Virus record (IMG/VR): IMGVR_UViG_3300025030_000353 | Span: 1 to 28,505 of that record | Origin: a virus | Length of the DNA stretch: 28,505 nucleotides | Direction: 5' to 3' (one strand) | In this document: positions 8,382 to 15,873 of the stretch, one piece after another | Position numbering within the stretch: position 1 is the first letter of the stretch | Layout: every line of letters begins with the position of its first letter | Notes under the pieces: generated by a model | Told to the model about the DNA's origin: nothing | What the model saw: only the letters and a program-made list of their open reading frames with translations | Database searches by the model: none | Made by a program: the position numbers and the translations under genes

Positions 8382-8403
8382 TTGCGTCCTTTTATTGCGT
8401 CCT
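8382..8403 (-). repeat. Two copies of the intergenic AGGACGCAA motif
   Basis: TTGCGTCCT occurs at 8382-8390 and 8395-8403 on the plus strand, i.e. AGGACGCAA twice on the transcribed strand, just before the chaperone start. The first copy contains the probable Shine-Dalgarno sequence of that gene. Other copies lie at 15805-15813, 20483-20491 and, inverted, 11131-11139. Confidence 0.6.
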
Positions 8404-8425
8404 TCGGTATCGAAACACAATCGGC

Positions 8426-9322
8426 TTAGGCGTTGCCCGAAGCCGTCACTACACACTCACTCCCATCCGCACCGTTCGCCGCGCTGTTTGCGTAGGTCCG
8501 CAACGTCAGCAACAGCCGATTCTCATTGCGGTCGGGAACGGCAGGCGTCGTCGGCGGACCGAAGAGCAGCGGAAAACTGGCGGCCAGGTAGCTATTGGTG
8601 CTGGCGATCGCCATGTTGAAACTGCCGTTTGCCCCAGCAGCAGCCCATGGGTAGAGGGCCGTGTTGTCCCCATACGGCAACGTCATGGCCATCTGAATGA
8701 TTCGCTCACCCTCTGGTACAGCGGTCAAAGTTAGCGTATTGAGAAAGCGATCGGTTATCAGTTGGTTATCGACGCTCCACTGCCAGTCGAATGGCTGCCT
8801 GGCAGCATTGCTGGTCAGGTTGAGCGTCAAGTCGCTGAACAGAAACGGCCGCTCATACGTAGCCGCCACGTTCGAGAAACTATTGACGCTGGCTTCAGTC
8901 CCACCCACTACATCCAGCGCGAGCTTCATTACGGGGTCAGTCTGCGAACCAGACAGCGTTGCCCTGTTCACTTTCAATGTAGGGAATTGCATCATCGCCC
9001 CATCTTCGTCCCGAAGCCACGCGAACGTCGGTACGGTTTCGGCCAGCGGATAGCTGGCGACGTTGGCCGATCCACCCAGGATAAACGGCAGCCAAAACAA
9101 GATGTCGTTTGCCGAGGGCTCGATCACGATCGTACCCTGGGGCACGTACTGAAACGCCGCGGCCACGTCGCCGGATCGTGGCGTCCGGCTGCCTCGCAAG
9201 CCGTCGCGTTCCAGCACTCGGTTTTGGCTGGACACGGTATCGGACACGACGGAGAACCGCCGGGTGTAGGTGGTGTTTGCCCCGGCGGCATACTGCGTTT
9301 GGTGCGGAAGAGAGGCGGTCAT
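8426..9322 (-). CDS. Major tail (tube) protein
   Basis: 298 residues starting MTASLPHQTQYAAGANTTY. Beta-rich and low in Cys, with a typical tube-protein pattern: an N-terminal arm, GTIVIEPSANDILFWLPFILGG near residues 85-105, then FAWLRDEDGAMMQFPTLKVN and repeated LT/NS strands to the end (TLRTYANSAANG). Length is normal for siphovirus tube subunits. AAAGGA lies 8 nt before the ATG. It follows the tail completion proteins and precedes the chaperone pair, the canonical position. The intergenic stretch after it (8377-8425) holds two copies of the AGGACGCAA motif. Polymerises into the tail tube in the virion. The alternative, a major capsid protein, is unlikely because a better capsid candidate is present at 11158-12333. 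Confidence 0.8.
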   Translation of the reverse strand: MTASLPHQTQYAAGANTTYTRRFSVVSDTVSSQNRVLERDGLRGSRTPRSGDVAAAFQYVPQGTIVIEPSANDILFWLPFILGGSANVASYPLAETVPTFAWLRDEDGAMMQFPTLKVNRATLSGSQTDPVMKLALDVVGGTEASVNSFSNVAATYERPFLFSDLTLNLTSNAARQPFDWQWSVDNQLITDRFLNTLTLTAVPEGERIIQMAMTLPYGDNTALYPWAAAGANGSFNMAIASTNSYLAASFPLLFGPPTTPAVPDRNENRLLLTLRTYANSAANGADGSECVVTASGNA

Positions 9323-9334
9323 ACGATGGGTCCT

Positions 9335-9994
9335 TTACGTTCTGCCCGTGCGACAAACGCAGCGGACGGTGATAGTTCCTGCCAAACACTGCTTGAGCCA
9401 CTCGGGGAAGTTGACCGGGTTGCCCGGTTCGACGCGGCAGTAAATGTTTGAGGCCACGGCAGTGAGTCGTTTGTTTCGGAAGAGCTTGGCTAGGTCCTGG
9501 AGTTGCAGCAAGTGCTTATCGAGCGTGGCGTCGTCAACCACCTTGAGGTTGTCCGCCCTGACAAGTGACACCGTGACACCGTAGGCAACGTCGTCGCTCC
9601 CCGTAGTGCCAGTGCGTTGCTCGATTCGGTCGGCCGGGGCAACGATGATCGCAGGGAATCCAACGCCGGCCGGCTTTTGCACGTCGCTCGTCAAAGGCAC
9701 GCGGTGCAAGAGCACGCTGGCATTCGCAATTCCGCTTAACGCCAACGATTGCACGAGGGCCTGGATCGCCGTGCAGCACGTGTAGTGGATTGCCCCCGAT
9801 ACCCCGGATGCCGCAGTCCCAAACGTGCCAGGAACGGTCAAGATCGTGTGGCCTGTAACGATCCAGCCGGCCGAAGCGAGCACCTCAGCCACGTCCGCCG
9901 CGAGCTGCGCCGCCTTGATCGTTGCCAGCGCCGCAGCGGTCCACCGGTATTGGCCGGGGGTTGCAGTCGCCGGGTCTTTCAAGCGGTAGGTCAT
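9335..9994 (-). CDS. Tail terminator / tail completion-like protein
   Basis: 219 residues (MTYRLKDPATATPGQYRW). The N-terminal third is helical (AALATIKAAQLAADVAEVLA). The middle has PAIIVAPADRIEQ, DDVAYGVTVSLVRADN and a helix LDKHLLQLQDLAKLFRNKRL. This layout, a small domain with a statement of strand-helix-strand around 'VAYGVTV.LV', resembles tail terminator and minor tail proteins that cap the tube at the head side. Its start overlaps the preceding gene's stop as ATGA, so translation is coupled. The next gene is the major tail protein, which is the expected order. The name is by context and general shape; no catalytic or binding residues can be pointed to. Confidence 0.6.
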   Translation of the reverse strand: MTYRLKDPATATPGQYRWTAAALATIKAAQLAADVAEVLASAGWIVTGHTILTVPGTFGTAASGVSGAIHYTCCTAIQALVQSLALSGIANASVLLHRVPLTSDVQKPAGVGFPAIIVAPADRIEQRTGTTGSDDVAYGVTVSLVRADNLKVVDDATLDKHLLQLQDLAKLFRNKRLTAVASNIYCRVEPGNPVNFPEWLKQCLAGTITVRCVCRTGRT

Positions 9995-10470
9995 GCGCCA
10001 CCCGCAAACGTCTGCGCGACATAATCCGCAACCACGTCAACGATCTGGTCCACTGTCTCGCCGTCGACCTCGACAAACGCCCGTTGCGGTATGCGGCCAT
10101 CCAACGACCCGGCATCATGCACACCCGCCCAGTGTGCCCCCTCGTCTTCGGGAAAGGCGTCTGGATTGATTCCCTCTTCCACCGTCATGCCATCCGGCCG
10201 GTTGCTGATATGGCCTCCGGTCTGCGTCGTCGTGGCAGCCCGCATGGCACCAGTTAACTCCAGGATCGGATGGGGCCCAACTCGCCTGATGTACTCCGCC
10301 GAAAGCGGCGGCCATGCGGCACCCGATGCCCTCGCGCGATTCTGAAAGTTGCGATCCAGCCCCTCTCGCAGTAATTCCCCGATCCGCTCCTGAATCGGCA
10401 CACAATCAGTCGCCAAGGACTGAGCCCGGCTTTTCATCGCAGCGGCGAATTGTTGAGGGGTAAAGTCCAT
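9991..10470 (-). CDS. Virion morphogenesis / tail completion protein (Mu gpG / P2 gpS-like)
   Basis: 159 residues. The diagnostic stretch is about residues 35-80: LDRNFQNRARASGAAWPPLS, then a Tyr-Ile-Arg-Arg segment and HPILELTGAMRAA. The phage virion morphogenesis family carries an F-x(n)-G-x-x-W-P-x-L-[ST] motif followed by a [IL]-L-x-x-[ST]-G-x-[LM] motif, and both are visible. These proteins finish the head-proximal end of the tail before it joins the head. Coupled by ATGA to the tail terminator-like gene downstream and separated by 3 nt from the connector gene upstream. Length is normal for the family. The C-terminus is acidic and ends FAGGA. Confidence 0.75.
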   Translation of the reverse strand: MDFTPQQFAAAMKSRAQSLATDCVPIQERIGELLREGLDRNFQNRARASGAAWPPLSAEYIRRVGPHPILELTGAMRAATTTQTGGHISNRPDGMTVEEGINPDAFPEDEGAHWAGVHDAGSLDGRIPQRAFVEVDGETVDQIVDVVADYVAQTFAGGA

Positions 10471-10473
10471 CCG

Positions 10474-10812
10474 CTATACCTGTTTCGAGCATACACACCG
10501 ATGCTTGATCGCCGTTGACCCAAACCGATCCGTCGTTACCGCGCGCACCACCCACACCACAGCGGCCGAATCCGTGATCGTGTCGGGACTCCGTGGGGTC
10601 GAGCCCCCAAGCGTTGAATGCCAAAGCACAACCACGGCCGTCGTCGCCTCGATTCCCAACGCAGCGGCAATACTGATTTCCGCCAGCGTCTTTTCCGAGT
10701 AATGCCCCTTGGCTGTCGTAACTGCCGAGCCGCCGTCCGGCGTGAACGTCATTGTCTCTACGCCGTCAATGTGGGCATGCTCACCCTGTAGTTGCTCGGC
10801 GATAGTGGTCAC
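10474..10812 (-). CDS. Head-tail connector-like small protein
   Basis: 112 residues from a GTG at 10812 that overlaps the preceding stop as GTGA. Reads MTTIAEQLQGEHAHIDGVET at the N-terminus, then a beta-rich stretch to a C-terminal IKHRCVCSKQV. A short N-terminal helix with a beta barrel body fits head-closure proteins, which occupy exactly this slot between capsid and tail completion genes. I see no specific motif that fixes the family, so the name rests on size, fold impression and gene order. A plain hypothetical protein is the alternative. Confidence 0.55.
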   Translation of the reverse strand: MTTIAEQLQGEHAHIDGVETMTFTPDGGSAVTTAKGHYSEKTLAEISIAAALGIEATTAVVVLWHSTLGGSTPRSPDTITDSAAVVWVVRAVTTDRFGSTAIKHRCVCSKQV

Positions 10813-11042
10813 GTGACCCCCTCGACAGCAATCTCAAACGGGTCTTCGTAGGTCGCTAGCTGCTGATTCAACAAGGCCAGCTCTTCGTAGTACAGCTTCA
10901 GCTTGGCGTGATGATCCACACCCCCGAGTTGCGAGTTGATCCCACCTCCGGCAGTGGTCGCCGTCAACCCCGCCAGCGCATCGAGAACGGCATCGCGCCG
11001 CGCCAACAGAGCCGTGCGGACCTGTTCATCAGTTTTCGCCAT
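10809..11042 (-). CDS. Small helical head-tail joining protein (gpW-like?)
   Basis: 77 residues from the ATG at 11042 (MAKTDEQVRTALLARRD). That start has GGAGG 7 nt upstream; a longer open frame extends to 11237 but runs into the capsid gene and reads as Arg/Pro-rich shadow. The protein is two helices, about 4-25 and 42-66 (HHAKLKLYYEELALLNQQLA), joined by a Gly-rich turn. Small two-helix proteins after the capsid gene are often gpW/gpFII-type joining factors. That is inference; the coding call is supported by the ribosome binding site and the GTGA coupling to the next gene. Confidence 0.65.
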   Translation of the reverse strand: MAKTDEQVRTALLARRDAVLDALAGLTATTAGGGINSQLGGVDHHAKLKLYYEELALLNQQLATYEDPFEIAVEGVT

Positions 11043-11058
11043 GATCCTGCCTCCGTGT

Positions 11059-11085
11059 CCGCCCCGAGCAAAGCGACCGGGGCGG
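11059..11085 (-). other. GC-rich hairpin between capsid and connector genes
   Basis: CCGCCCC (11059-11065) and GGGGCGG (11079-11085) form a 7-bp stem with a 13-nt loop in the 115-nt gap after the capsid gene. It lies just before the GGAGG of the connector gene. There is no U-run, so it is more likely an attenuating or processing hairpin than a full terminator. An inverted AGGACGCAA copy (11131-11139) lies in the same gap. Confidence 0.45.
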
Positions 11086-11157
11086 CCCGCAAGCTGGTTC
11101 GAGGATGGCACCAGCCGCGGGCACGCCCACAGGACGCAAAGCACTATTCCCCAGCTA

Positions 11158-12333
11158 TCAGGCCGGGCTATTGAACACGACATACCGCGGATTGACGCAC
11201 GCCGCGACACCCCGCTCGCTGGCCTTGAACCGGACAACGATATCCTTCTCGAACCCGGCGTCGGAGTCTTCGTTGGATTGCGTGACCGTGATCGGCCAGT
11301 TCTCCATGTACCGAAACGCCCGCTGAAAATCGCCGAGAATCCAGCTTGACGTATTGACCGAACCCGCCGTCATCCGCGAGCCGACGTAGGCGTTGGTGAG
11401 AATCTCCAGCCGCTTGACTTCCGGCGGGGTGTTGTAGATCGTCAACGTCTGCGCCGTGCCGGCGTTGGCGTTCGGATCTTGCCGAACCTCCGTGGCGTTG
11501 ACGACGTACCTGGCTGTCTGGACCAAGGCCCGGCCGCAGAGGAGCAGCGGCGCGTCGATCACGATCGGCTCGCCCGTAAACGGGTCAGTGATCGCATCGA
11601 AGAGTTGCAACGCAGTGTCAACATTCGCCCACGTTGCCAGCGCATTGGAGTTGGAGAGGTTGTCGAACCCGTGAAGCCCGGTTGAGTTGCTGTAGCTGCT
11701 CAGCGCACCCTTGCCTTGCGGATTCCATGTGTTTGTGACGCCGATCACCGCGTCAATGATATTCTTCTCCTTCAGAATACCGAGGGCTTCACCCACCTTG
11801 GCAGCCCGATCCAGCACGAGCCCGGTCTTGTCAAAGAAGATCGTTTCCTTGGTCACTGAAACGATCATGCCCCGTTTCGTGGTCTGCGGAGTCTCGATAA
11901 AGTCGGCAGTGATCCCGGCCTCCGGGTAATCCTTGCCTTCCTTGACCGACTGAGCCTGATCGCCGATCGATCCGACGCCCGGCAGCTTCTCGCCGTCAAG
12001 CCGCGTTGGCACCGTGCGAGCCAAGCGGGCCCCAAGGAAAATCGGGGCGTTGTACGCCTCAAGGATTTCCGTGTAGACCACCTGCCCGGAAATCGACTTG
12101 AACAGTGAACTATCGACCGCTTCCAGGATCGGCCCCGAGCGGGACTCTTCCGGGTTGAACGATTCGATCAACTCCCGGCCGCCTTCAACCGTGGTCTCGA
12201 ATAGATCACGGAACGAAAAGTCGGCCGGCTTCAAGTCCTTCTCGCGAAGGGCGTCGACGAGGTGGGACCGAAACTTCTGCGGCCCCATCCCTTCCAGCAT
12301 CCGGGTAAGCTCCCGGCGTTTGACAAAAGCCAT
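11158..12333 (-). CDS. Major capsid protein (HK97-fold inferred)
   Basis: 391 residues (MAFVKRRELTRMLEG...). The N-terminal ~70 residues are charged and helical, as in a delta-type scaffolding arm. The body contains SISGQVVYTEILEAYNAP, LPGVGSIGDQAQSVKEG, IETPQTTKRGMIVSVTKETI and AAKVGEALGILKEKNIIDAV. These are the strand-helix pattern and the long 'spine' helix expected of HK97-type capsids. The C-terminal part has a SWILGDFQRAFRYMENWPI strand-helix and ends VNPRYVVFNSPA. A strong AGGAG lies 10 nt before the ATG, preceded by an 11-bp hairpin that may protect the transcript. Size, position after the prohead protease and before the connectors, and high translation signal support the call. No cleavage site can be fixed from sequence alone. 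Confidence 0.87.
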   Translation of the reverse strand: MAFVKRRELTRMLEGMGPQKFRSHLVDALREKDLKPADFSFRDLFETTVEGGRELIESFNPEESRSGPILEAVDSSLFKSISGQVVYTEILEAYNAPIFLGARLARTVPTRLDGEKLPGVGSIGDQAQSVKEGKDYPEAGITADFIETPQTTKRGMIVSVTKETIFFDKTGLVLDRAAKVGEALGILKEKNIIDAVIGVTNTWNPQGKGALSSYSNSTGLHGFDNLSNSNALATWANVDTALQLFDAITDPFTGEPIVIDAPLLLCGRALVQTARYVVNATEVRQDPNANAGTAQTLTIYNTPPEVKRLEILTNAYVGSRMTAGSVNTSSWILGDFQRAFRYMENWPITVTQSNEDSDAGFEKDIVVRFKASERGVAACVNPRYVVFNSPA

Positions 12334-12356
12334 GGTAATCTTTCTCCTGTAAAGGG

Positions 12357-12384
12357 GGGCGTCAGACCCGATCGTCTGACGCCC
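12357..12384 (-). promoter_or_regulatory. Perfect 11-bp hairpin upstream of the capsid gene
   Basis: GGGCGTCAGAC (12357-12367) and GTCTGACGCCC (12374-12384) form a perfect stem with a 6-nt loop. On the transcript it ends about 24 nt before the capsid ATG and is followed by CCCTTTACAGGAG. It may be a weak terminator, an RNase stop or a 5' stabiliser that raises capsid mRNA. The fold is seen; the role is inference. Confidence 0.6.
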
Positions 12385-12400
12385 GGTTGGTTGGTGTCTG

Positions 12401-13486
12401 TCAGATCACCTGATCTGCCCACATTTTCTGAACGGTTACGGTCTCGGCATTAGCGCCGCCAAGTTTCAGGCCGATGCCGAACGCCATTTCGGTTGCCGAG
12501 GCATAGGCATGCTGAATGTCGGCGACGTTCACGCCGTCGATCTGCACGGTCAGTTGCCCGATCGCGCTGGTGAGTCCTACCCACTTCAGCCGGATCGTCT
12601 GGAACGTCCCACCACCGCCGTTTGCATTGGGAGAAATCACCGCGTCGACAGTCGGAACCGCTGTCCCATTGGCCTGCGCACCGGCGTACCATTGGAGACC
12701 GCCGTCGACCTTCCACACGCCGATGTAGTCTCCAGTCGCTTTCGGCCCGGCCCCGTTGTCTACAAGGGCATCCGCAGCCCACGCATTCATGAAGCCGACG
12801 AACACGTTGGCATCATCGGTGTTTGCCTCGGTCCACTTCAAGCGACATTCGGCTTCGACCGTCTTACCCGCTGCGAACTTGTACAGCTCAACGGCACCGA
12901 ATACGTAGGTCTCGTCATTGTCGGCAACCGAGGCATCGGAGGCAGTAATCGCCAGTCCGCCTTGAACGCCATCGGAAACAGTGACACCGCCGCCATTCGT
13001 GGCGACGACGGCCAGCCCGTCCATGATATCGAGGGCATCATAGTACCCAACCGTCACGGCGCAGACCGCGGAATTCAGATCGGCGTTCGTGCCGTTGACA
13101 ATCCCGAGCTTGAGCCCGTCACTAGCGGCAACGTAACCGCTCGTGATCGCCCCCATGTTCACATCGGTATCGGCAACAAAATCCGAGGCCCGGGCCAATG
13201 CCGCGACCGAGGTACCACCCAACGTGGTAATGGTCCAGGTTGACAGATCGCCGGCCGCGAGGGCGGTGCTATTGGCGCTCGCGACACAGAAGGCGTCTAC
13301 CACGAGGATCGGACGCGCCCCGGTCAGAAAGAACGGGAACGCCGTTACATCATCGTTAGCATTGGCTCCGGCAGTCACAACCGCCGTAGCCGATTGCCGT
13401 TTCGGCAGCTTGGTGAAGTCCCACCGCTGCCCGTACTGGTACTCCCGGTCCAGAGCGGCCTTGGGAGTCGAGATTTCCCGAGTCAT
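12401..13486 (-). CDS. Capsid fibre / decoration-like protein
   Basis: 361 residues starting MTREISTPKAALDREYQYGQRWDF. The N-terminal ~150 residues are a Thr/Ala-rich beta domain (SATAVVTAGANANDDVTAFP; GDLSTWTITTLGGTSVAA). Residues about 195-361 look like a jelly-roll or concanavalin-type sandwich (VFGAVELYKFAAGKTVEAE; VFVGFMNAWA; GDYIGVWKVDGGLQWYAGAQ; RLKWVGLTSAIGQLTVQIDG), which often binds sugar or coats a surface. It sits between the enzyme cassette and the major capsid gene; its ATG overlaps the methyltransferase stop as ATGA, with AGGAG 9 nt upstream. Decoration or head-fibre proteins usually flank the capsid gene, hence the call. It is the obvious nearby candidate substrate for the cassette enzymes, but that is inference. 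Confidence 0.6.
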   Translation of the reverse strand: MTREISTPKAALDREYQYGQRWDFTKLPKRQSATAVVTAGANANDDVTAFPFFLTGARPILVVDAFCVASANSTALAAGDLSTWTITTLGGTSVAALARASDFVADTDVNMGAITSGYVAASDGLKLGIVNGTNADLNSAVCAVTVGYYDALDIMDGLAVVATNGGGVTVSDGVQGGLAITASDASVADNDETYVFGAVELYKFAAGKTVEAECRLKWTEANTDDANVFVGFMNAWAADALVDNGAGPKATGDYIGVWKVDGGLQWYAGAQANGTAVPTVDAVISPNANGGGGTFQTIRLKWVGLTSAIGQLTVQIDGVNVADIQHAYASATEMAFGIGLKLGGANAETVTVQKMWADQVI

Positions 13487-14046
13487 GCTGAAGTCTCCTT
13501 TTCGAGAACGAGTAAGTTTGACTGAAACCAGCTAAGCGTCGCCCGTTCTCGTAAGGCGGCCGTGGCCGGTTCGTTTGCAATGAAGCCGTGGGCCGCGAAG
13601 ACCGCACGGACGTAATCAAGTGGACGGCAGTTGTAGTGCCCCAACCCGCCTTGCCCGGGGTGAGCCCACGAAATAATGATCCGGTTCCTCGCGGCTTGGC
13701 ACACTCGTAGGACCGCGAGGCCCTCGTATTCCACCGGGATGTGCTCCAAGACCTCTAGGCAAAGCACCGTGTCACACACGTCCCCTAATTCATAGTCCCC
13801 CGCCAAGTCGAAGACGCAGCACATTCCCCCGGTCAATTGCGGCGTTTGCGGATTGCCGTCGTATCCGTCAACGTCGAGATTCGTTTCCCGTAGCCGACGA
13901 ACGTAGGCTCCATCCCCGCAGCCGAGGTCCGCTACCGATTCACCCTCTGGAAGCAACGCCGCCAAAGCATCCGCCAAAGCGGGATCGTGACGATGCGGCA
14001 AACCGTCTACCCCCGTCCAACAGCCATGCTCGAAGATGCCGCTCAT
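13483..14046 (-). CDS. Class I SAM-dependent methyltransferase
   Basis: 187 residues. Motif I is VADLGCGDG at about 38-46, with an acidic residue ending strand 2 near residue 60 (VDGYDGNP). Motif IV/post-I is LCLEVLEHIP at about 96-104, the standard signature of UbiE/small-molecule type methyltransferases; a C-terminal HPGQGGLGHYNCRP follows. These enzymes transfer a methyl group from S-adenosylmethionine, often to a small molecule, a sugar or a protein side chain. The frame overlaps the radical SAM stop and the decoration gene start, each as ATGA, so the three are translated together. There is no target-recognition domain of a DNA methylase, making a DNA target unlikely. Substrate unknown; a sugar or virion protein is inferred from the neighbours. 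Confidence 0.85.
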   Translation of the reverse strand: MSGIFEHGCWTGVDGLPHRHDPALADALAALLPEGESVADLGCGDGAYVRRLRETNLDVDGYDGNPQTPQLTGGMCCVFDLAGDYELGDVCDTVLCLEVLEHIPVEYEGLAVLRVCQAARNRIIISWAHPGQGGLGHYNCRPLDYVRAVFAAHGFIANEPATAALRERATLSWFQSNLLVLEKETSA

Positions 14047-14834
14047 GTCAGCACCCCCGCAGCTTGCACGTCATCAATGAATGCGCTCTGGCGTTCCGCG
14101 ATCTCGGGTACAAAGTAACTCCACTCTACTTCCTTGTGCCCGCATTCCAGACACGCCAGCGGAGCCGTTTCGTGCATCCAGCCCCCAACGCACGCCCCCT
14201 GTAGATCGTGCCATTGGCTTACGAGCACGTCGAACCCATCGGCGTAGACGTTGCCGAGACTCGCCTGACCTTGCCAGTCGTAACAACAGGCATGGTGATT
14301 GCCGTATGCGTCCAGAATGAACTCGACAAACGGCTTGCGGCAAGGGGCATGCCGGCTCCCTGACTGGCGAGTCAACCTGCCATCCGGGACCGTGTGAACA
14401 TGGAGCACCTTCTCCGTCTGAAACCCAGGAATCGAATCAAGCTTCGCCTTGAGCGAGGCTTCATCCGCATCGTCGTAACAGGTGCAATGGACCAGATCGA
14501 ACGCCGCGAACCGCGAACAATCGTCGGGGAGCAGTAGCCCGTTCGTCCAGAGCACAAACCGTGCTTCGGGGACCTCGCGGATGATTTGCTCCATGAGCCC
14601 GAACATCCGATCCGCCTGCATTAGCGGCTCGTTGTGGAAGTGCCAGCCCACCATGCCTACAAACCCGTACCGCCGGTACGCCTTGCGGACCGACGCGAGA
14701 ATCACGACGTCATCCAGCGGCATTGACGTATCGAGCCGGTACCAACGATCCGGGCGCACGTTGGGGCACCATGAGTGCCTCAGGTTGCACTCGTGACCCA
14801 ACTCGAAAATCAGAAATTGCGTCAGACTGAGCAC
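14043..14834 (-). CDS. Radical SAM/SPASM-like protein with atypical CX3HX2C cluster motif
   Basis: 263 residues from a GTG at 14834; GAGG lies 10 nt upstream, inside the glycosyltransferase gene. The N-terminus reads FELGHECNLRHSWCPN: Cys16, His20, Cys23. The canonical radical SAM motif is CX3CX2C, so the second cysteine is replaced by His. The rest follows the family: VGMVGWHFHNEPL at about 60-71 (the Gly/Glu strand near SAM), RFVLWTNGLLL at about 92-102. The C-terminal ~165-235 region is SPASM-like: Cys165 in HAPCRKPF, DAYGNHHACC (Cys183-184), LGNVYADGFD, then Cys215 and CLEC (228-231). SPASM proteins hold auxiliary iron-sulfur clusters and modify peptides, proteins or sugars. Coupled to the glycosyltransferase (13-nt overlap) and the methyltransferase (4-nt overlap). 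Substrate unknown. Confidence 0.82.
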   Translation of the reverse strand: MLSLTQFLIFELGHECNLRHSWCPNVRPDRWYRLDTSMPLDDVVILASVRKAYRRYGFVGMVGWHFHNEPLMQADRMFGLMEQIIREVPEARFVLWTNGLLLPDDCSRFAAFDLVHCTCYDDADEASLKAKLDSIPGFQTEKVLHVHTVPDGRLTRQSGSRHAPCRKPFVEFILDAYGNHHACCYDWQGQASLGNVYADGFDVLVSQWHDLQGACVGGWMHETAPLACLECGHKEVEWSYFVPEIAERQSAFIDDVQAAGVLT

Positions 14835-15787
14835 AATGATGCTTCCTCTACGGGATCTTTCTGCGTCTTGCTGCTCCCGATCTCGCCCCCGCCTTCGTCC
14901 TGAATCGCCGCCGCAAACGCCAACCGCTTTTGTGCATTGAAGCCGTCAATCTCCACGTCGGTCGGGGCACCCCATCGGCTATTCGACGCGAAGCCGTACT
15001 TGCCATAATGGACGGTCCTGATCTTGCGCGTCGCCATAACCAGACCGCCCTCGCGGGCGACGTAGCGACTCATCCGCCAATCTTCCGGCGAGAACTCCGG
15101 GCAGTAATGGCCGTCAGGCCAGACCTGGATTCGGCACCGCTGTTCGAAGAAGAACTTCAGAAAACCATCCGCATCCTTCGCGTGCCAGCCAGGCCAATCG
15201 AGGCGCGTGATCCAACAGCCGGTATTCACCAACAGCCGCTTGCCAGCGGTATATTCCGCTGGCCAGATGCCGGACATGGCAATGTGCGACAAGCCAAATG
15301 TCTCCGGCAGCTTGTGGAGTTCCGTGGCGGTGATTCGCCGGTAGTCATACTCATCGTCCGGCGATCCAACTCCTGTACTCGTCACACCCTTGGGGTCTTT
15401 GATGCCAACGACAGCCGACATGACTACCGCGCCGGTCGCGTCCATTTCGTCGATCAGCGTGTCCACCCAGTTCGGCGCGGCTTCCACGTCGTTGTGAAGC
15501 ATGGCAAAATGAGTGTACGGATTGCCGGCCCTCCCAAGCCCTTCAACCCACAGCCGATTGAAGACGTGAGGCAAACATGATCCACCCTCCGGCTTGATGG
15601 ACACGAGGGTACGTTCGGCAGCGCGCACCGCCGCGGACAACGCAGACGAGATCTCGGTCTCGCCGCCGGATACCGGCATAGCAACCAATACGTGGGCACG
15701 TTGCGACTGAGACGGCGGATTTTGCTGAGGGTACATGTTGGAATCGGAAACGGCAACCGGCTCGGCAACTAAGCTTGGAGCATTCAT
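14822..15787 (-). CDS. GT-A fold glycosyltransferase-like protein
   Basis: 321 residues. After a ~30-residue Pro/Gln-rich leader, a Rossmann-like half begins at HVLVAMPVSGGE (about 32-43). The acidic DXD-like position is HFAMLHNDVEAAPNWVDTLI (about 93-112), where H-N-D lies at the end of a strand as in GT2-type enzymes. VVMSAVVGIKDPKGVTSTGV follows, then LLVNTGCWITRLDWPGW and an acceptor-side WPDGHYCPEFSPEDW. Such enzymes pass a sugar from a nucleotide donor to an acceptor. It starts the three-enzyme cassette, 86 nt after the prohead protease stop, behind an AGGACGCAA copy and a hairpin; AGAGGA lies 7 nt before the ATG. The fold call is by motif; sugar and acceptor are unknown, with a virion protein inferred from location. 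Confidence 0.75.
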   Translation of the reverse strand: MNAPSLVAEPVAVSDSNMYPQQNPPSQSQRAHVLVAMPVSGGETEISSALSAAVRAAERTLVSIKPEGGSCLPHVFNRLWVEGLGRAGNPYTHFAMLHNDVEAAPNWVDTLIDEMDATGAVVMSAVVGIKDPKGVTSTGVGSPDDEYDYRRITATELHKLPETFGLSHIAMSGIWPAEYTAGKRLLVNTGCWITRLDWPGWHAKDADGFLKFFFEQRCRIQVWPDGHYCPEFSPEDWRMSRYVAREGGLVMATRKIRTVHYGKYGFASNSRWGAPTDVEIDGFNAQKRLAFAAAIQDEGGGEIGSSKTQKDPVEEASLCSV

Positions 15788-15804
15788 CGAATTATCCTCT
15801 GGTT

Positions 15805-15856
15805 TTGCGTCCTGTCTGAATCACACTATCAGCGGTATGCCCGCGGGTTTCGCGGG
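15805..15856 (-). other. Gap before the cassette: hairpin and AGGACGCAA motif
   Basis: The 86-nt gap between protease and glycosyltransferase holds a 6-bp hairpin, CCCGCG (15840-15845) with CGCGGG (15851-15856), and one AGGACGCAA copy (15805-15813 on the complementary strand, part of a longer ACAGGACGCAAA). No U-run follows the hairpin on the transcribed strand. Confidence 0.45.
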
Positions 15857-15873
15857 ATGATTCCGGCAGAGGC

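Noticed and set aside
10809-11237. A 142-residue version of the small connector protein
   Set aside because: The extra 65 residues overlap the capsid gene end and are Arg/Pro/Trp-rich; GGAGG sits before the ATG at 11042.
12509-13243. A 244-codon plus-strand frame opposite the decoration-like gene
   Set aside because: Shadow composition (Arg/Gly/His-rich) and no start signal; the minus-strand gene has a strong ribosome binding site and coupling.
14074-14343. Small Arg-rich frame inside the radical SAM gene
   Set aside because: Out-of-frame shadow without start signal.
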